Shown here piece after piece: positions 33,459 through 43,774 of a stretch of DNA of 64,000 nucleotides. This stretch comes from Zasmidium citrigriseum. Taxonomy: Eukaryota; Ascomycota; Dothideomycetes; Mycosphaerellales; Mycosphaerellaceae. The position numbers and the translations under genes were made by a program. The DNA is taken from the NCBI GenBank assembly GCA_002786025.1, contig NHNW01000043.1:62001-126000 (forward strand). Reading direction: 5' to 3'. How positions within the stretch are numbered: position 1 is the stretch's first letter; each line of letters starts with the position of its first letter. The notes under the pieces were generated by a model, which did no database searches, was not told where the DNA came from, and saw only the letters and a list, made by a program, of their open reading frames with translations.

Positions 33459-33711
33459 GGGTGGAGGTGTATGATGCTGATGTCTGCTTTTGCTTGCTTG
33501 TTTGATGATTCGATGACGGCTCGGTCTCGGGGGATGATGAGAAATGATGGATGGGCGGCTTCTGCGCTTGCTTGCTTGCTTTGATGTCAGGTGGAGGTGA
33601 TGTGCCCGCCGTGGTCTTTTCGCTGCTGTGAGATAGCCGTCAGTATACTTAATAGCTTGTGTGTATGATGCTGTCTTCATCTCTTGCTTCAACCTCGTCG
33701 TTGGCTGTGTT

Positions 33712-34092
33712 TCATGAGGAGAACAAGCTCCTCGTCATCAAGTAGACGACGAAAGCGAACACCATTGATGCGATCAACAGTCGCCAGGTGATGATGGCCC
33801 TGACCATGCGGTAGTACATGTAATCGAAGTCTTCGACTTCGTGGAATCCGCGGGCGATCATTCGCGGCTTCACCCTGAGCACCTGGCCGTCTTCACCTAG
33901 CTGTTTCTTAAACACCCATCTTATGTGAGGCGTTTTGCGCTCTTCTACGCTTCTTGCGGATGCAGGAGTGTTTGAAGTTGTCGGTCTCATCGTCGCTGTT
34001 GGTGAAGATGTTTGTGTGAAGAAAGCGGAAGGGGAAGAGGAAGTTGAAGCCGAGTTATGAATGCTAGCGTGGCTGCTTCGCATAGCCCGCAT
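33712..34092 (-). CDS. Small ORF derived from a Copia reverse transcriptase fragment
   Basis: A 126-codon open frame with an ATG at 34092. Residues about 1-50 are Ser/Thr rich. Residues about 55-110 look like the start of the RVT_2 domain of Ty1/Copia polymerases: IRWVFKKQLGEDGQVLRVK, then a MIARGFHEVEDFDY segment, then a V-R-x4-WRLLIAS helix. This corresponds to the family pattern W-x-FK-x-K-x-DG-x2-x-R-x-KARLVARGF-x-Q-x2-G-x-DY. The palm catalytic motifs are absent and the hydrophobic helix runs to the C-terminus, which could act as a membrane segment. The DNA keeps many CA and TG steps, unlike the RIP-mutated elements to the right. It may be an expressed domesticated fragment, or a relic that has stayed open by chance. 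Confidence 0.45.
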   Translation of the reverse strand: MRAMRSSHASIHNSASTSSSPSAFFTQTSSPTATMRPTTSNTPASARSVEERKTPHIRWVFKKQLGEDGQVLRVKPRMIARGFHEVEDFDYMYYRMVRAIITWRLLIASMVFAFVVYLMTRSLFSS

Positions 34093-34321
34093 TCCATTTG
34101 AGAGGACTCAAAGGGATTGCTTTCACTGTTTGCTCTATCCCCAATGGATAGAAGTTCTTGATGGGTTGTTGAATGCTGAAAGAGGAGCATGGATAGTATG
34201 ATGCTTGAGGAGATACGGGCGGTTGGGAGTTGGAGTGCTCGAGATTCGTTCCAAATTGGAGTGGCTTCAAGACGAGCTGATCCACCTTCATCTCCTACTA
34301 CTCCGAAGGCGAAGACAACGC

Positions 34322-35866
34322 TCACGACCCCGACACCGGCTGACAAGTAACCCCCTCCAACAACCCCTCATCGACATTCCCACAAACCCACAGATTCCTC
34401 GTCCCATCCGGCGCCCTCACATCCACATCCTCAACCTTGATATCCCCACAGACCTCCGGACTGCTACAAACCGCATACCCACTCACCGGCTCATACTTCT
34501 CACTCGTCGTCCCCGTCAAGTTCGAAATGTGGATGTCCTCGATAGTAAGCTTGGAGGGGTATTCGTTGCAAAGCGTGAAGTTCTTCTGTCCGTAGCATTG
34601 CGTGATTTCGACGGCGTAGTCGACATTACTGATCTGCATGTTGGTGTAGGTTATGTTGGAGACGCGACCGGACCCGCCGCCGCCTTGCAGGTCGCCGGAG
34701 AGGGCGGCGGGACTGCCGGGCCAGACTTTTATGCGGGCCATGTCGGAGGCGTTCGACATTGTTATGTTTGTTACCTGGATGATGGATCAGCGAAAGTAAG
34801 AAGGGGTTTAAGGGGAGGGATGGGCTTACCAGGACGTTCTCGACGATGTCTGTTTCTCCTGGATATTGGCCTAGGGAGCCAACGCTGATGCCATGGCTTC
34901 CGTTGCAATGCAGGTTCTGTACGAGGATCTCGCTGCTGTTGGGCTTGAAACTGACGCAGTCGTCGCCGTTGTTGATGACGGAGTTCTGGATGATGATGTT
35001 TGAGCTGCGGTAGGTGTCCCAGCCATCCTATCCAAGTCCAAATCGTCAGCCAAAACCCACTTCTCTCAAATCGGAAAAAGGAAAGAACTCACCGTATTCT
35101 TCGCCTCATGCTCGCTCTGACTATACCCACTTATATCAATTCCATCAAACACAACGTTGCTCGAGTTGGCCGTAAGGGAGTACCACTGCGGACTATACCT
35201 CCACCTCAAATCACTGATACTCCCTTGATGCAGCCCAATAACGCCCATCAAAATCGGTCGCAGAATGTAGATGTCTTCAGCGTAGAGATCGTACCAGACC
35301 TGGCCGTTGCCGTCCAGCATGCCCCCACCGTAGAGGTGCACGTCTGTGCCACCGAGCTGGAAGAAGGTGGTTGCGTTCTGAAAGGTTTGGTTGAAGGCGT
35401 GGGATTGCCAGTAGTCTGTGTTGTTGGTGAATTGGATGTAGGCTTGGATGTCTGGAAGTCATAGTCAGTAAGAGGAGAGAGAGTGTGGAGGGGAAGATGG
35501 ACCGATATCGACATGCTTCAAGAACTGCAAATCCAACGCCGTTCCAATGACATATGTCGTTCCTTGCGGGAAGACGACATGGCCGCCATTGTTGCATTTG
35601 TAAAGAGCTTCGAGGATGTATTGCGAATCGTCGGTCTTCATGTCATCGTGACTTTTCACGGTGCAAGTCTTCTGCCTGTGCGGTGGGCTTGGGATTGGAT
35701 GCCACGGTCGATGCGGTTCGAACGAGAAATGAGGTTGTGGACTCGGTCGTTTGGAAACATGTTTCGGCAACGTCGAAAGATATTCTTGATACGCCGTCCA
35801 CGTCGCCGAGACACTGCACACCTGCAACAATGCAGCGACGATGAAAGTCTTGAACAACATCATCAT
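34322..35866 (-). CDS. GH28 exo-polygalacturonase, secreted
   Basis: Four exons, complement(join(34322..34774,34830..35027,35093..35451,35503..35866)), give 457 residues; introns are 55, 65 and 51 bp. The ATG at 35866 starts a signal peptide ([16 protein letters not shown] and on). The GH28 signatures are present in order: NTDGWDT at about 240-246 (split by an intron after NT), NGDDC at 261-265, GSHGISVGS at 284-292 and RIK at 321-323. Together they supply the three Asp, the His and the Arg-Lys pair of the active site. The [14 protein letters not shown] motif and the flanking sequence resemble exo-acting enzymes that release galacturonic acid from the non-reducing end of pectin. It acts outside the cell on plant pectin, which suggests a plant-associated or litter habitat. 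Asn-x-Ser/Thr sites are frequent. Confidence 0.93.
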
Positions 35867-36401
35867 CAAAGCCAGCAAAACAAAGAACTCACGATGCAAA
35901 TCCAAAAAGATGCTGGGGAACTGACGTTAATATATACTTCAATTAGCCTGGAACATTATCCCCCCGGCTCGCGGCATGCTTCTCCGCATTTCTTTCCTGC
36001 CTTGTGGGGGCTAGCGCAAGAGCAAGTGAATGTGCTTGGCAGTGATTGGTGGAGGAATGGCCGGGCTCGGCGTAGCTTGGTCCTTGATCTCGTTCGGTCG
36101 TCGTCTCAAGAGGAGGTTGCGATATTGAGCCGTCCATCGAGTTGTACAAGCATGGCTGGAATGGAGATAGGCGCCCAAGATGGCATGGTAGCTCCACGTC
36201 TTCTGGAGACTGATCTCTTTATTTTCTTTGACTGCCTGAAGTCGAACAATCGTATTGCTGACTCAATTCTCGCCAGGTCATGCAATTGTCATTTGAAGAA
36301 AGCCAGATTTGTCGTTCAGCTGGCTGCACTGGCAGGAGATCTTGCGAGGCCATCGAGGCTCTGAGCTTTCAATCGACGCCGTTCGCATCGATTGACTTAT
36401 C
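35867..36401. other. Intergenic, 535 bp
   Basis: Promoter side of the polygalacturonase gene and 3' side of the doubtful small gene. No additional gene is supported. Confidence 0.5.
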
Positions 36402-36871
36402 TCAACGTCCCATTCGATGGCATGATGCCCTGTCGTCCTTTAGAAACCGATCGATCGTTCGCTGCCTTCTTCGACTGCTCAGCATCCTCATTCCTTTGGC
36501 AGGCTCATCTCGCGGGGTTGCCAGGTAGTTGATGCGCAATGTGTCCTGGAGCCAGGAGACGAGGCGTTCGATGTCAAACACTGCGGCATATGTTGGGTCG
36601 AGAATTGCATCCTGAGTATCCGATCGAACTCTCGTGAGTCGGCCAGTTCGGGGAGGCAGTCTCAATGATGTAACTCTTAAGCAGACCTCCAAGCTCACTT
36701 TGCCCCTGCCCACACCTCGGTTGCACTGTCGTAAGGGAGGCCGATCCATGCGAGAACCCCGACGCTGTCGATGTCGGTGGAAATTTCGAGATCGCTGTCG
36801 GTGGCGAGCGTGAAGTCTCTGAAGCGGACTAATAGGGGATGATGAGATGCCGAGTGACCGAGTAAAGCCAT
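36402..36871 (-). CDS. Uncertain small protein, about 133 aa
   Basis: Best model: complement(join(36402..36630,36699..36871)), 133 residues. Exon 1 (MALLGHSASHHPLLVRFRDF, then DLEISTDIDSVGVLAWIGLPYDSATEVWAGA) and exon 2 (DPTYAAVFDIERLVSWLQD and on) both look like real protein. The donor GTGAGC is good. The frame-keeping acceptor (CACGAG) is poor, while the consensus acceptor 13 bp downstream (ACTCAG) shifts the frame and gives a short unrelated end. So this is either a gene with an unusual acceptor, or one broken by a small frameshift. The open frame continues upstream of the ATG in protein-like sequence (PSWHQLHQDLEQTAQVV) but with no in-frame ATG, so an upstream exon may be missing. I do not recognise the family. 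Confidence 0.4.
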
Positions 36872-37046
36872 GGTGTCTTGAGGAGGGGACGCAACGACGT
36901 CGACAACTTGGGCGGTTTGTTCCAGATCTTGATGGAGTTGATGCCATGAAGGCGGCTGAGAAGCGAAGTATTTTACATTCAATCGTCTACTCTATTCATG
37001 CCTCTTCCACACCATCTCCATCTCCATCGACACTTGCCCTCTCCTC

Positions 37047-40000
37047 TCAAAGAATCCCAGCACCCTCCCTCCCCACAAGCCTCACAGGCCTAACAAAAAC
37101 AGCCCTCTTATAAACATCCACATCATCAATAAAAACCTCCCAAACATCCCCCCTCCGCGCCGTCTCCAACCCAAACCTCTCCGGTCTCTGCATCGCAACA
37201 CTGATATTCAGCTCCATCAACATGCCCCCGACGCTAAGTCTCGCATCCACGCTCTCCTGCGACGAAGAGACAAACATCCTCAGAGGCGGGAGAGAAGAAC
37301 TCGCTGCGCTCGTGGCCCGCGGGACGAGACTAAGCGGCTGGGTACGCTCGGGATTGAAGTGTGTATCGTCGAGAAAAGGGAGGTGTCCGTCTTCGCCAAA
37401 GACGACTTTACGGAAGAGCAGCATCGTGATCCAGAAGGCCTCGGCGGTGGATTTTGCGCGGGTGATGATGGTTTCGCGGGGTTGGAGGCCGAGCATGATG
37501 GTATCCAGGACGGGCGTGCTGAAGGGAAGGAAGGAGCGGTCGGGTTTGGAGTCTGACGGGGTGATGAGCGAGCGTCCCGTGTCGGCTTCCTGGCGGAGCG
37601 CCGCTTCGATTTGCCAGTGGTGGATCATGTCGCCGTAACGACGGAGGGGCGAGGTAACTTTGGCGTAGGACTGCAGACCCAGGAAGCTGTGCGGTTTAGG
37701 CGTTGTGCGGAGGACCATGGAGCCGATGAGTTGGATGTATTCGATGCCGAGGTGGAGGGGCATTGTTTTGCCGTCTATTAGGTGAGGAACGACTTTGTCT
37801 TCCCAGAAACGTTGTGGGTCGTCTTTGGTGTAGTCTCGCACGGTACCTCTGTAGATGATGGGGATTTGGCGTGCAGCGCACCAGGCTGCGGCTGTCTCTC
37901 CCGCGAGCAGCATGAGTTCTTGGACAACGCTTTTTCCGACGGAGTTGTTGGGTGCAAACCAGTTTACCAGGCCGCGGGTCTTGAACTGGATGACTGGGTC
38001 GCCCTCGACGGTTCGGATGCCCCCGCGGAAGGGATGGTCCCATGATAGTCCGTGACGGCTCCATGACTGCCAGACGCACACGTCAGGCTTCTGGGAGTCG
38101 AAGAACACACCTCCTGCACTCTTTCTGATACCCGCGCGTTTGTCGGCCAGGAGCTTTAATGTTTTCAGTCGTTGGATCGTATCATCTGTCGGTGTGTTCT
38201 GGGAGATCTTCTTCCGTCGAGGTGCAGGTGGTGGCGTTCCACCGACAGTAAAGGTCAATTCAGGCCATTGCTCATCCTCTTCTTGACCGAGAAGCTTGTT
38301 CACCTCTTCAGGAGTAAGCTGAACTACATTTCGGATGATGCCAGGCGTGATCTTGTGCTCGAGTGTATTGCCATCTTCATCCATCTTCGCGCTGAACGTC
38401 ATGCAAGGTCGGTCTGGAGCAAGGGAGAAGTACTTTTGAGTCGCCCACCGGGGCAGCATCATGTAAGTGCGCTCTGGCATATAGATCGACTCTCCCATAT
38501 GACGTGCCATCTTAGCCAGTGGATGATCCCTCGAGAAGAAGGCTGTGGGGTTGGCGACATGGACATGAACCCAGTGTAGATTTCTTCCATCGTCGCCAAC
38601 ACCAGCGTATTCGACAGAGACACCATCGTCGATTTCGTGAGCACCGGCGTCGTCAATACAAAAAACAGGCAGATCCTTCCAGTCATGTCGCAATCCAGCC
38701 ATCGTATCGACAAAGTTATGGTGGTCTTTCATCGAGAGCAACGACGTCATCAGATTTTGCAGCGGCTTGCTGTGCTGCGAAGATGGGAGCAGTAAGTGCT
38801 GATCAAATCGAACTCGGTTCTCATAAGGCATGATCGTTCCAAGCTCTTGCAGAAAGAGGAACCCAGTCGGCATTCTCAGATCTTCATACAGTCCCAAAGC
38901 TTGCAAGATGAGTGGAGGCAAGCTCTCGATTCGCGGCAATCCATGGAACATCTGGCTACACGACCACGATTCAATGAAGCGAACAATCTGCTGCTCGTCG
39001 TCGGTGAAGCTCTCTTCCGTCTGCACCTTGACACTGTCGCTCGCAGGCGTGATGGGCAAGCGGACGTTGCTGATACCGACGTTGTGGTGTTTTGTTGGCG
39101 AACGGTTCTTGCGGTTTCTTTCAACGATTGCCTTCGCTTTTCTGAGGAACCCATACATGACTCTGGCGCCTTTGCTGACTTTGTGTTTCTTGAGCTTGCT
39201 CTCAGGCATCGCAGAGGTGACGGCCAGATCGTCCTGCCATTCGCGGATCCAGTTGCGGACGTTCTCGACCATGCGAACCTGCTCTTTGCTGCGGATTTGC
39301 ATGTAGCCGGTCAAACGATGCGAGCGGCGATCTATATTGAATGCGAAACCGCCATTCCCGAGTGCTTTACGGACTGTAAACAGCGCTGTCACAGGCAGTT
39401 CGTTGCTGGGTGTTTGGAGCAATGTCGTGGCGGCCGAAGTCAGGCTGCCGTACCTAAGATCGGTGTCGTGCGATAGAATGTCGTGCGCATTATCTAGTGC
39501 CGAAGCGTTTCGCCGGTAGATGTCCTGACTCTCGTTGTAGAAGTCGACCATGCGCTTCACAAGCGGTGCCGCGACGTCTCTTGGTACTGAGAGGTCTTCG
39601 ATGTACGCCTTCTCCATCAGCCCCTTCAGATCCCTCGCGTCTTCGGGATCGGGCAAGTGAGCAAGCAGAGGCTCGACAAGACTTGGACTGATCCAGTCGG
39701 GAATGCTGTACTGTACGGACTTTTCCGGAAGATGCATCCACCGCCCCTGCATCGTAAAGAACTGCCCCTCCAATCCATGGCCCTTGGTAGCTTGGACGTA
39801 GACGGCAAGCATACTCTCACGTTCGCTCTTCGTGAACTCGATCTCAACGAGATCTCCCATCCTCAAGAAGCGTTGGTCTTCCCGAGCGCCATCGTAGCCT
39901 TCCTTCCCAACGTTCGCCCAGCTGGCGATCTCTTCCTTGTCTTCCTCTTCTGCCTGTGCCTGTGTCCGTACAGCCTTTTCGTCGGGTAGTCGAGTGAGAT

Positions 40001-41162
40001 TGTTGACGGGTTCGTCCTCAGTAGGCATGTCGTCATTGATTGGGATGTCTGGCATGGGATCTTTGTTTCCGTGCAGCTCTTGCCATTGTCGAAGCTGTGC
40101 GCGAATGCCGCCTGGCTTCTCGACCAGAGCAGGATCCGGCTGGGTGAATTGGAACGGCGTTTCCGAGGCTCCGTTCTCGATCGTCGCAGCCGCGGCCTCC
40201 TGCCGTCTGTCGACAGACGTATGATACAAGCGAGCTTGGATGCGGCCGCTTTGGATGAACTCTGGCGGCGGCAGAGTCCATACTCCAATATCTAGCTTTG
40301 GTCGTTGTCTGAATGACGCGGTGGACTGAGAAGAAAAACCTCTTGAGTACGTCTGCGGACTCGTGCCGATATAGGGTGATGCTCTGGCGGAGTCGTTCGA
40401 TGCTGGCGACTTTGGCTTTGATGGCCGCTGTCCTCGACCTTTTGATCGGAACAGTCTCTTTCGTTCGGTATCGTGATGGTCCGTTGCACTCAGATGTTCT
40501 TCCACACTGCCCGAAATAACGCGATCCACACGCTCCGGTTGTGTGAATATCGCTTTCGGAATCACGCCGTTCTTCTCGCTGCCGTATGCGTCCTCACTGG
40601 CATCATCGCCTGTGATGATTCGTCTCTTTTCACCCGACGACAAAGATATTGTAGGCTCATCGTATCGTTCGAAAGGGCCTACAACGGATGGTGCCACTTC
40701 TCCTCGTCCGACTGTCTTCCTGATCCGGACACTGCCTGAGCTTCTGGGAGCCATGGTCCTGATTCTGGCCGAGGGAAGAGCAGGACGGCTGTCGTATGTC
40801 TTGATCCGTGCTCTGCCATCGTCGTTCCCCTCATCTTGTAATTGCCAACGTCCATTGACAAAAAGCGGCGAAGTGTTTCGTTCTTCCTGCCCAACTATGT
40901 CACTCCCATCTTCCATCAGCCCCTTTCCTGTAGCGCCATCAAGGTTTTGCCATGCATTCAGCGAGTCTTCAATGTTTTCGGACTTTTGCTCTGCTGTTGA
41001 CGGGCTCCTTGCATCGTCTCTTTCGAGGCCCTTCGCCTCTTGACCATCGTCCCGTCTTCCATCTCCAAATCTTCTCCTCTGCTGAGTCTTGAGCCTGCAG
41101 CTCATACAGACATACGTGCTCTTGCTGACGCTTCCCGCGACGCCATGTCTCGATGCCAGCAT
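37047..41162 (-). CDS. cyt-4: Mitochondrial RNB-domain exoribonuclease (CYT-4 / Dss1 type)
   Basis: A single exon of 1371 residues. The frame is open a little upstream, but the first ATG is at 41162. The N-terminus is Arg/Ser rich with few acids, as in a mitochondrial presequence. Residues up to about 330 are disordered. A middle region resembles the N-terminal part of CYT-4 proteins, and the RNB catalytic domain runs from about 830 to 1180. It begins VFCIDDAGAHEIDDGVSV, where the conserved acids that bind magnesium lie, and ends near the RRYGDMIHHW motif. The protein is the 3'-5' exoribonuclease of mitochondrial RNA turnover; Neurospora CYT-4 mutants fail in mitochondrial RNA splicing and processing. 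It is divergent from a Tim17-like gene with 194 bp between the starts. Confidence 0.93.
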   Translation of the reverse strand: MLASRHGVAGSVSKSTYVCMSCRLKTQQRRRFGDGRRDDGQEAKGLERDDARSPSTAEQKSENIEDSLNAWQNLDGATGKGLMEDGSDIVGQEERNTSPLFVNGRWQLQDEGNDDGRARIKTYDSRPALPSARIRTMAPRSSGSVRIRKTVGRGEVAPSVVGPFERYDEPTISLSSGEKRRIITGDDASEDAYGSEKNGVIPKAIFTQPERVDRVISGSVEEHLSATDHHDTERKRLFRSKGRGQRPSKPKSPASNDSARASPYIGTSPQTYSRGFSSQSTASFRQRPKLDIGVWTLPPPEFIQSGRIQARLYHTSVDRRQEAAAATIENGASETPFQFTQPDPALVEKPGGIRAQLRQWQELHGNKDPMPDIPINDDMPTEDEPVNNLTRLPDEKAVRTQAQAEEEDKEEIASWANVGKEGYDGAREDQRFLRMGDLVEIEFTKSERESMLAVYVQATKGHGLEGQFFTMQGRWMHLPEKSVQYSIPDWISPSLVEPLLAHLPDPEDARDLKGLMEKAYIEDLSVPRDVAAPLVKRMVDFYNESQDIYRRNASALDNAHDILSHDTDLRYGSLTSAATTLLQTPSNELPVTALFTVRKALGNGGFAFNIDRRSHRLTGYMQIRSKEQVRMVENVRNWIREWQDDLAVTSAMPESKLKKHKVSKGARVMYGFLRKAKAIVERNRKNRSPTKHHNVGISNVRLPITPASDSVKVQTEESFTDDEQQIVRFIESWSCSQMFHGLPRIESLPPLILQALGLYEDLRMPTGFLFLQELGTIMPYENRVRFDQHLLLPSSQHSKPLQNLMTSLLSMKDHHNFVDTMAGLRHDWKDLPVFCIDDAGAHEIDDGVSVEYAGVGDDGRNLHWVHVHVANPTAFFSRDHPLAKMARHMGESIYMPERTYMMLPRWATQKYFSLAPDRPCMTFSAKMDEDGNTLEHKITPGIIRNVVQLTPEEVNKLLGQEEDEQWPELTFTVGGTPPPAPRRKKISQNTPTDDTIQRLKTLKLLADKRAGIRKSAGGVFFDSQKPDVCVWQSWSRHGLSWDHPFRGGIRTVEGDPVIQFKTRGLVNWFAPNNSVGKSVVQELMLLAGETAAAWCAARQIPIIYRGTVRDYTKDDPQRFWEDKVVPHLIDGKTMPLHLGIEYIQLIGSMVLRTTPKPHSFLGLQSYAKVTSPLRRYGDMIHHWQIEAALRQEADTGRSLITPSDSKPDRSFLPFSTPVLDTIMLGLQPRETIITRAKSTAEAFWITMLLFRKVVFGEDGHLPFLDDTHFNPERTQPLSLVPRATSAASSSLPPLRMFVSSSQESVDARLSVGGMLMELNISVAMQRPERFGLETARRGDVWEVFIDDVDVYKRAVFVRPVRLVGREGAGIL

Positions 41163-41356
41163 CCTCTCGTTAGTATTGCGGTTGTCGACATTCCGCGACT
41201 CGATCACTCTTCGATGAGGTCAAGAAAGTTGACGCTCGGGCCATCAACTGCGGAGAGCTTCGGGAGTGCCACGTGCGATCAACATTCACTTCACTCCCCA
41301 CCCACTTAATCAACTCAATGCCGGGAAGGGAAGGACGATAGCATCGGCCATTAATC
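41163..41356. promoter_or_regulatory. Bidirectional promoter, CYT-4 / Tim17-like
   Basis: 194 bp separate two ATGs pointing away from each other. Both products are predicted to be mitochondrial, which suggests shared control. No TATA-like box is evident near either start. Confidence 0.55.
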
Positions 41357-42106
41357 ATGGCCTCTCAAGACCAACCCGGCGAGTTCGCGCCTCCACCAAA
41401 GTTCACGCCCTCAGTCCCCACAATCCGCAACCTCAACGAACGACTCTCCCTCCCGCTCGCCGCCCGTCTTCCCCTCGCCAGCCTCACCGGAGGCATCGCA
41501 GGACTCTTTTTGGGCATAGCCAAAGGAGGCCAGGATGCAGGCTACCGCTTCCAAGCCGAAAACGCCCATCGTCTCCCCACAACCCAGACGGGATGGTTCC
41601 TCTACCACAAGAGCAAAAACTACAACATGATGCTGGGCGGCATCGTGGAGGGCATGAAGCAAGGCTTCAAGTTCGCGGTCTTCGCAACGTGTTTCTTTGT
41701 GTTGGAGGAGGGGATTGATCGTGGACGGGCTGCGGGCGTGAGGATGTGGAGGAGAGTGTCGAGTGGGGAGTTTGCGAGGGGGGCCGCGATGGAGAAGTTG
41801 TTGGGGGATGATTTGGAGGGGGAGGATGAGGGGGTTGAGGAGAAGCATATTGCGGGCAATAGGGATTGTGTGAGTACTATGCTGGCGGGATTGGGAACCG
41901 CTGGTGTTTTCAGTGCGTGGTCGAGGATGCCTGTGCCTACGGCTGCGAGGATTGCGAGGATGGGGGCGAAGTATGGACTTGCGTTTGGGCTGGTGCAGGA
42001 TGCGCTGAGTTTGGTGAAAGGGCGAAGAGTTGGGTATGTGGAGTTTATCAAGAGGCATACCGTTGGAGGAGGGCAGGATGTGCAGGCTGAGCAAGCACCG
42101 GCTTGA
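41357..42106 (+). CDS. Tim17/22/23-superfamily mitochondrial protein, TIMMDC1-like
   Basis: A single exon of 249 residues. Four moderately hydrophobic, Gly-rich helices lie at about 41-59, 95-117, 171-189 and 206-224. Patterns such as GGIAGLFLGIAKGG and GIVEGMKQGFKFAVF are typical of the Tim17/22/23 fold. The arrangement resembles TIMMDC1, an inner-membrane assembly factor of respiratory complex I, rather than the import channels, because of the long loop with RGRAAG and acidic residues between helices 2 and 3. The N-terminal 35 residues are Pro-rich. There is no cleavable signal, as is usual for this fold. The superfamily is well supported; the TIMMDC1 assignment is tentative. Confidence 0.75.
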   Translation: MASQDQPGEFAPPPKFTPSVPTIRNLNERLSLPLAARLPLASLTGGIAGLFLGIAKGGQDAGYRFQAENAHRLPTTQTGWFLYHKSKNYNMMLGGIVEGMKQGFKFAVFATCFFVLEEGIDRGRAAGVRMWRRVSSGEFARGAAMEKLLGDDLEGEDEGVEEKHIAGNRDCVSTMLAGLGTAGVFSAWSRMPVPTAARIARMGAKYGLAFGLVQDALSLVKGRRVGYVEFIKRHTVGGGQDVQAEQAPA

Positions 42107-42916
42107 GGGCAAGTGTGGGATTTCGATGCTCGATGCACAACACATTGAAAAGAAGTGGTCTGGCTGGACATACCTTTGTGGAATACCATATCCGCATATC
42201 GATGGTCGAGATGAAATTGGCAAAGCCACGGCACCGCGGCTCGAGAAGAATGACCTCGCCATACTATGCACGATCGAAGGCCCTCGACAGGAGCTCATCA
42301 GAGCGCAGAACCCAACAAATCATACTTGCCGATTCTTCGCTCTGGGTCGACCTTTCTCAAGATCGAGGAGACTGAGAAACCAGCCCCGCCTCCCTCTTTC
42401 AGCTTGTGGCGACACCGAAGCCACTTGGGCTGTGAGCGTGGGCGGTTCCACGTCCGGACATACTCGCAGCTCCACAATATGCACGTTCCCATCAGGCTCT
42501 GGGCCAGTATCACTCGAAATAGGAACATCAAAGAACGATATGCCCTAGCCGTATAGCGAATGGAAAGGAGTCCAGCCGAAATGTCAACTTTGTCATGGAT
42601 CTTGAAAGCCAATGGCACTCAACGAACGCCCGTGGCATTGTCTAGATCGCACGTGCGGAACGTTTGGTAGTTGCGACGGACAAATTTGGCGTTGTGGGAT
42701 TCTATCCCGTCAAATGTACTTAATGCACAGCTCGCACCTCTCCAAGCGTTGACGTGGATAAATCAGCTGGCCCTCTCTGTCTCCGGTCCTGCGACTTTGA
42801 CTTGGTCTCCTAGACAGATATCCATTGGCATGGCCTCGCTGTCCATTCTCGAGACCGACCTTGTTCACGAATCGCCAATCGCCTACCGCCAACGCATCGT
42901 CATCGGTTTTATCAAC
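42107..42916. other. Intergenic, 0.8 kb, upstream of lipase
   Basis: Between two + strand genes. The lipase frame is open upstream of its start but lacks features there. No other gene is recognised. Confidence 0.5.
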
Positions 42917-43774
42917 ATGCGAGCTCTCGTACTGTCCCTCTTTCTGGTCCTGGCCTACGCAGAGAAGGTTCTCATCGATCCTTCGCTCTTCCCATCGTTC
43001 GTCAAGTACTACATCTACTCCTACTCCGGCTATGCAGTCCCATGCACCACTCCACCATTTGGGTCGGTCGTTCAAGGATACGTTAACGTCAGCTTTACGG
43101 ACACCCAAGTAACTATCTACCGCAACGATGCAGACCGGGAGTTCATCATCGCCATCCCAGGAACCAATACAACACAAGACTACATCACCAGCTTCTCAAT
43201 GCTGCCAATCCCCTACATCCCACCTAAGACTGTGCCATGCAACGGCTGCTTTGTCCATCTTGGTTTCCAAGCGGCATGGAGATCTGTCGACACCACTGTG
43301 AAATCTATCCTTCAGAGCGGCCTCAAGGCATACCCTTCCTACAACATCACTATCGCGGGAGTCAGCCTTGGCGGCGCACTCGCCCAGCTCGCTTTTCCCA
43401 GCTTTCAAACCAGCAATATCCCCGTCACCGCCGCCTACACCTTCGGTCAACCTCGCGTGGGCAACAAGGCTTTTGCAGATTTCACAGACCGCCTCTCTGG
43501 AGCTACCGATAAGAAGCCGGGAAACTACTATCGAGTCACGCACTCAAACGATGGCGTACCGGTTCTGCCGCCTAGGTTTCTGGGGTATCGACACCCACGA
43601 ACGGAGTATTGGGAGTTGGATGGTGCGGATGGAGAGCCTACTGCGGCGAGTACGTTCAGGTGTGTTGGGCAAGAGGCTGTGGAGTGTAATTTGAGTGAGG
43701 GTGAGGGGTTTATCAATGAGGCGCATTTGTCTTATGCTGGACATTTGGAGCCTGCGACTTTGTGTCGGGCTTGA
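42917..43774 (+). CDS. Secreted class 3 lipase / feruloyl-esterase-like
   Basis: 285 residues, single exon. The ATG at 42917 is chosen because it directly starts a signal peptide (MRALVLSLFLVLAYA). The fold is the fungal class 3 lipase (Rhizomucor type): a YVNVSFTDTQ region, then FIIAIPGTNTTQDYITS (oxyanion-hole strand), the nucleophile elbow GVSLGGAL, then YTFGQPRVGN. The acid is probably in the HSNDGVPVLPP segment, and the His near the end is probably in HLSYAGH. These enzymes hydrolyse triglycerides or aryl esters outside the cell. The Cys content suggests disulfides. It is the last intact gene before the RIP-mutated block, whose edge lies about 200 bp downstream of the stop. Confidence 0.92.
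   Translation: MRALVLSLFLVLAYAEKVLIDPSLFPSFVKYYIYSYSGYAVPCTTPPFGSVVQGYVNVSFTDTQVTIYRNDADREFIIAIPGTNTTQDYITSFSMLPIPYIPPKTVPCNGCFVHLGFQAAWRSVDTTVKSILQSGLKAYPSYNITIAGVSLGGALAQLAFPSFQTSNIPVTAAYTFGQPRVGNKAFADFTDRLSGATDKKPGNYYRVTHSNDGVPVLPPRFLGYRHPRTEYWELDGADGEPTAASTFRCVGQEAVECNLSEGEGFINEAHLSYAGHLEPATLCRA

Noticed and set aside
32202..33692. 496-codon minus-strand frame opposite the disordered protein
   Set aside because: Arg/His/Leu-rich mirror frame without domain; the + strand model has splice and motif support.
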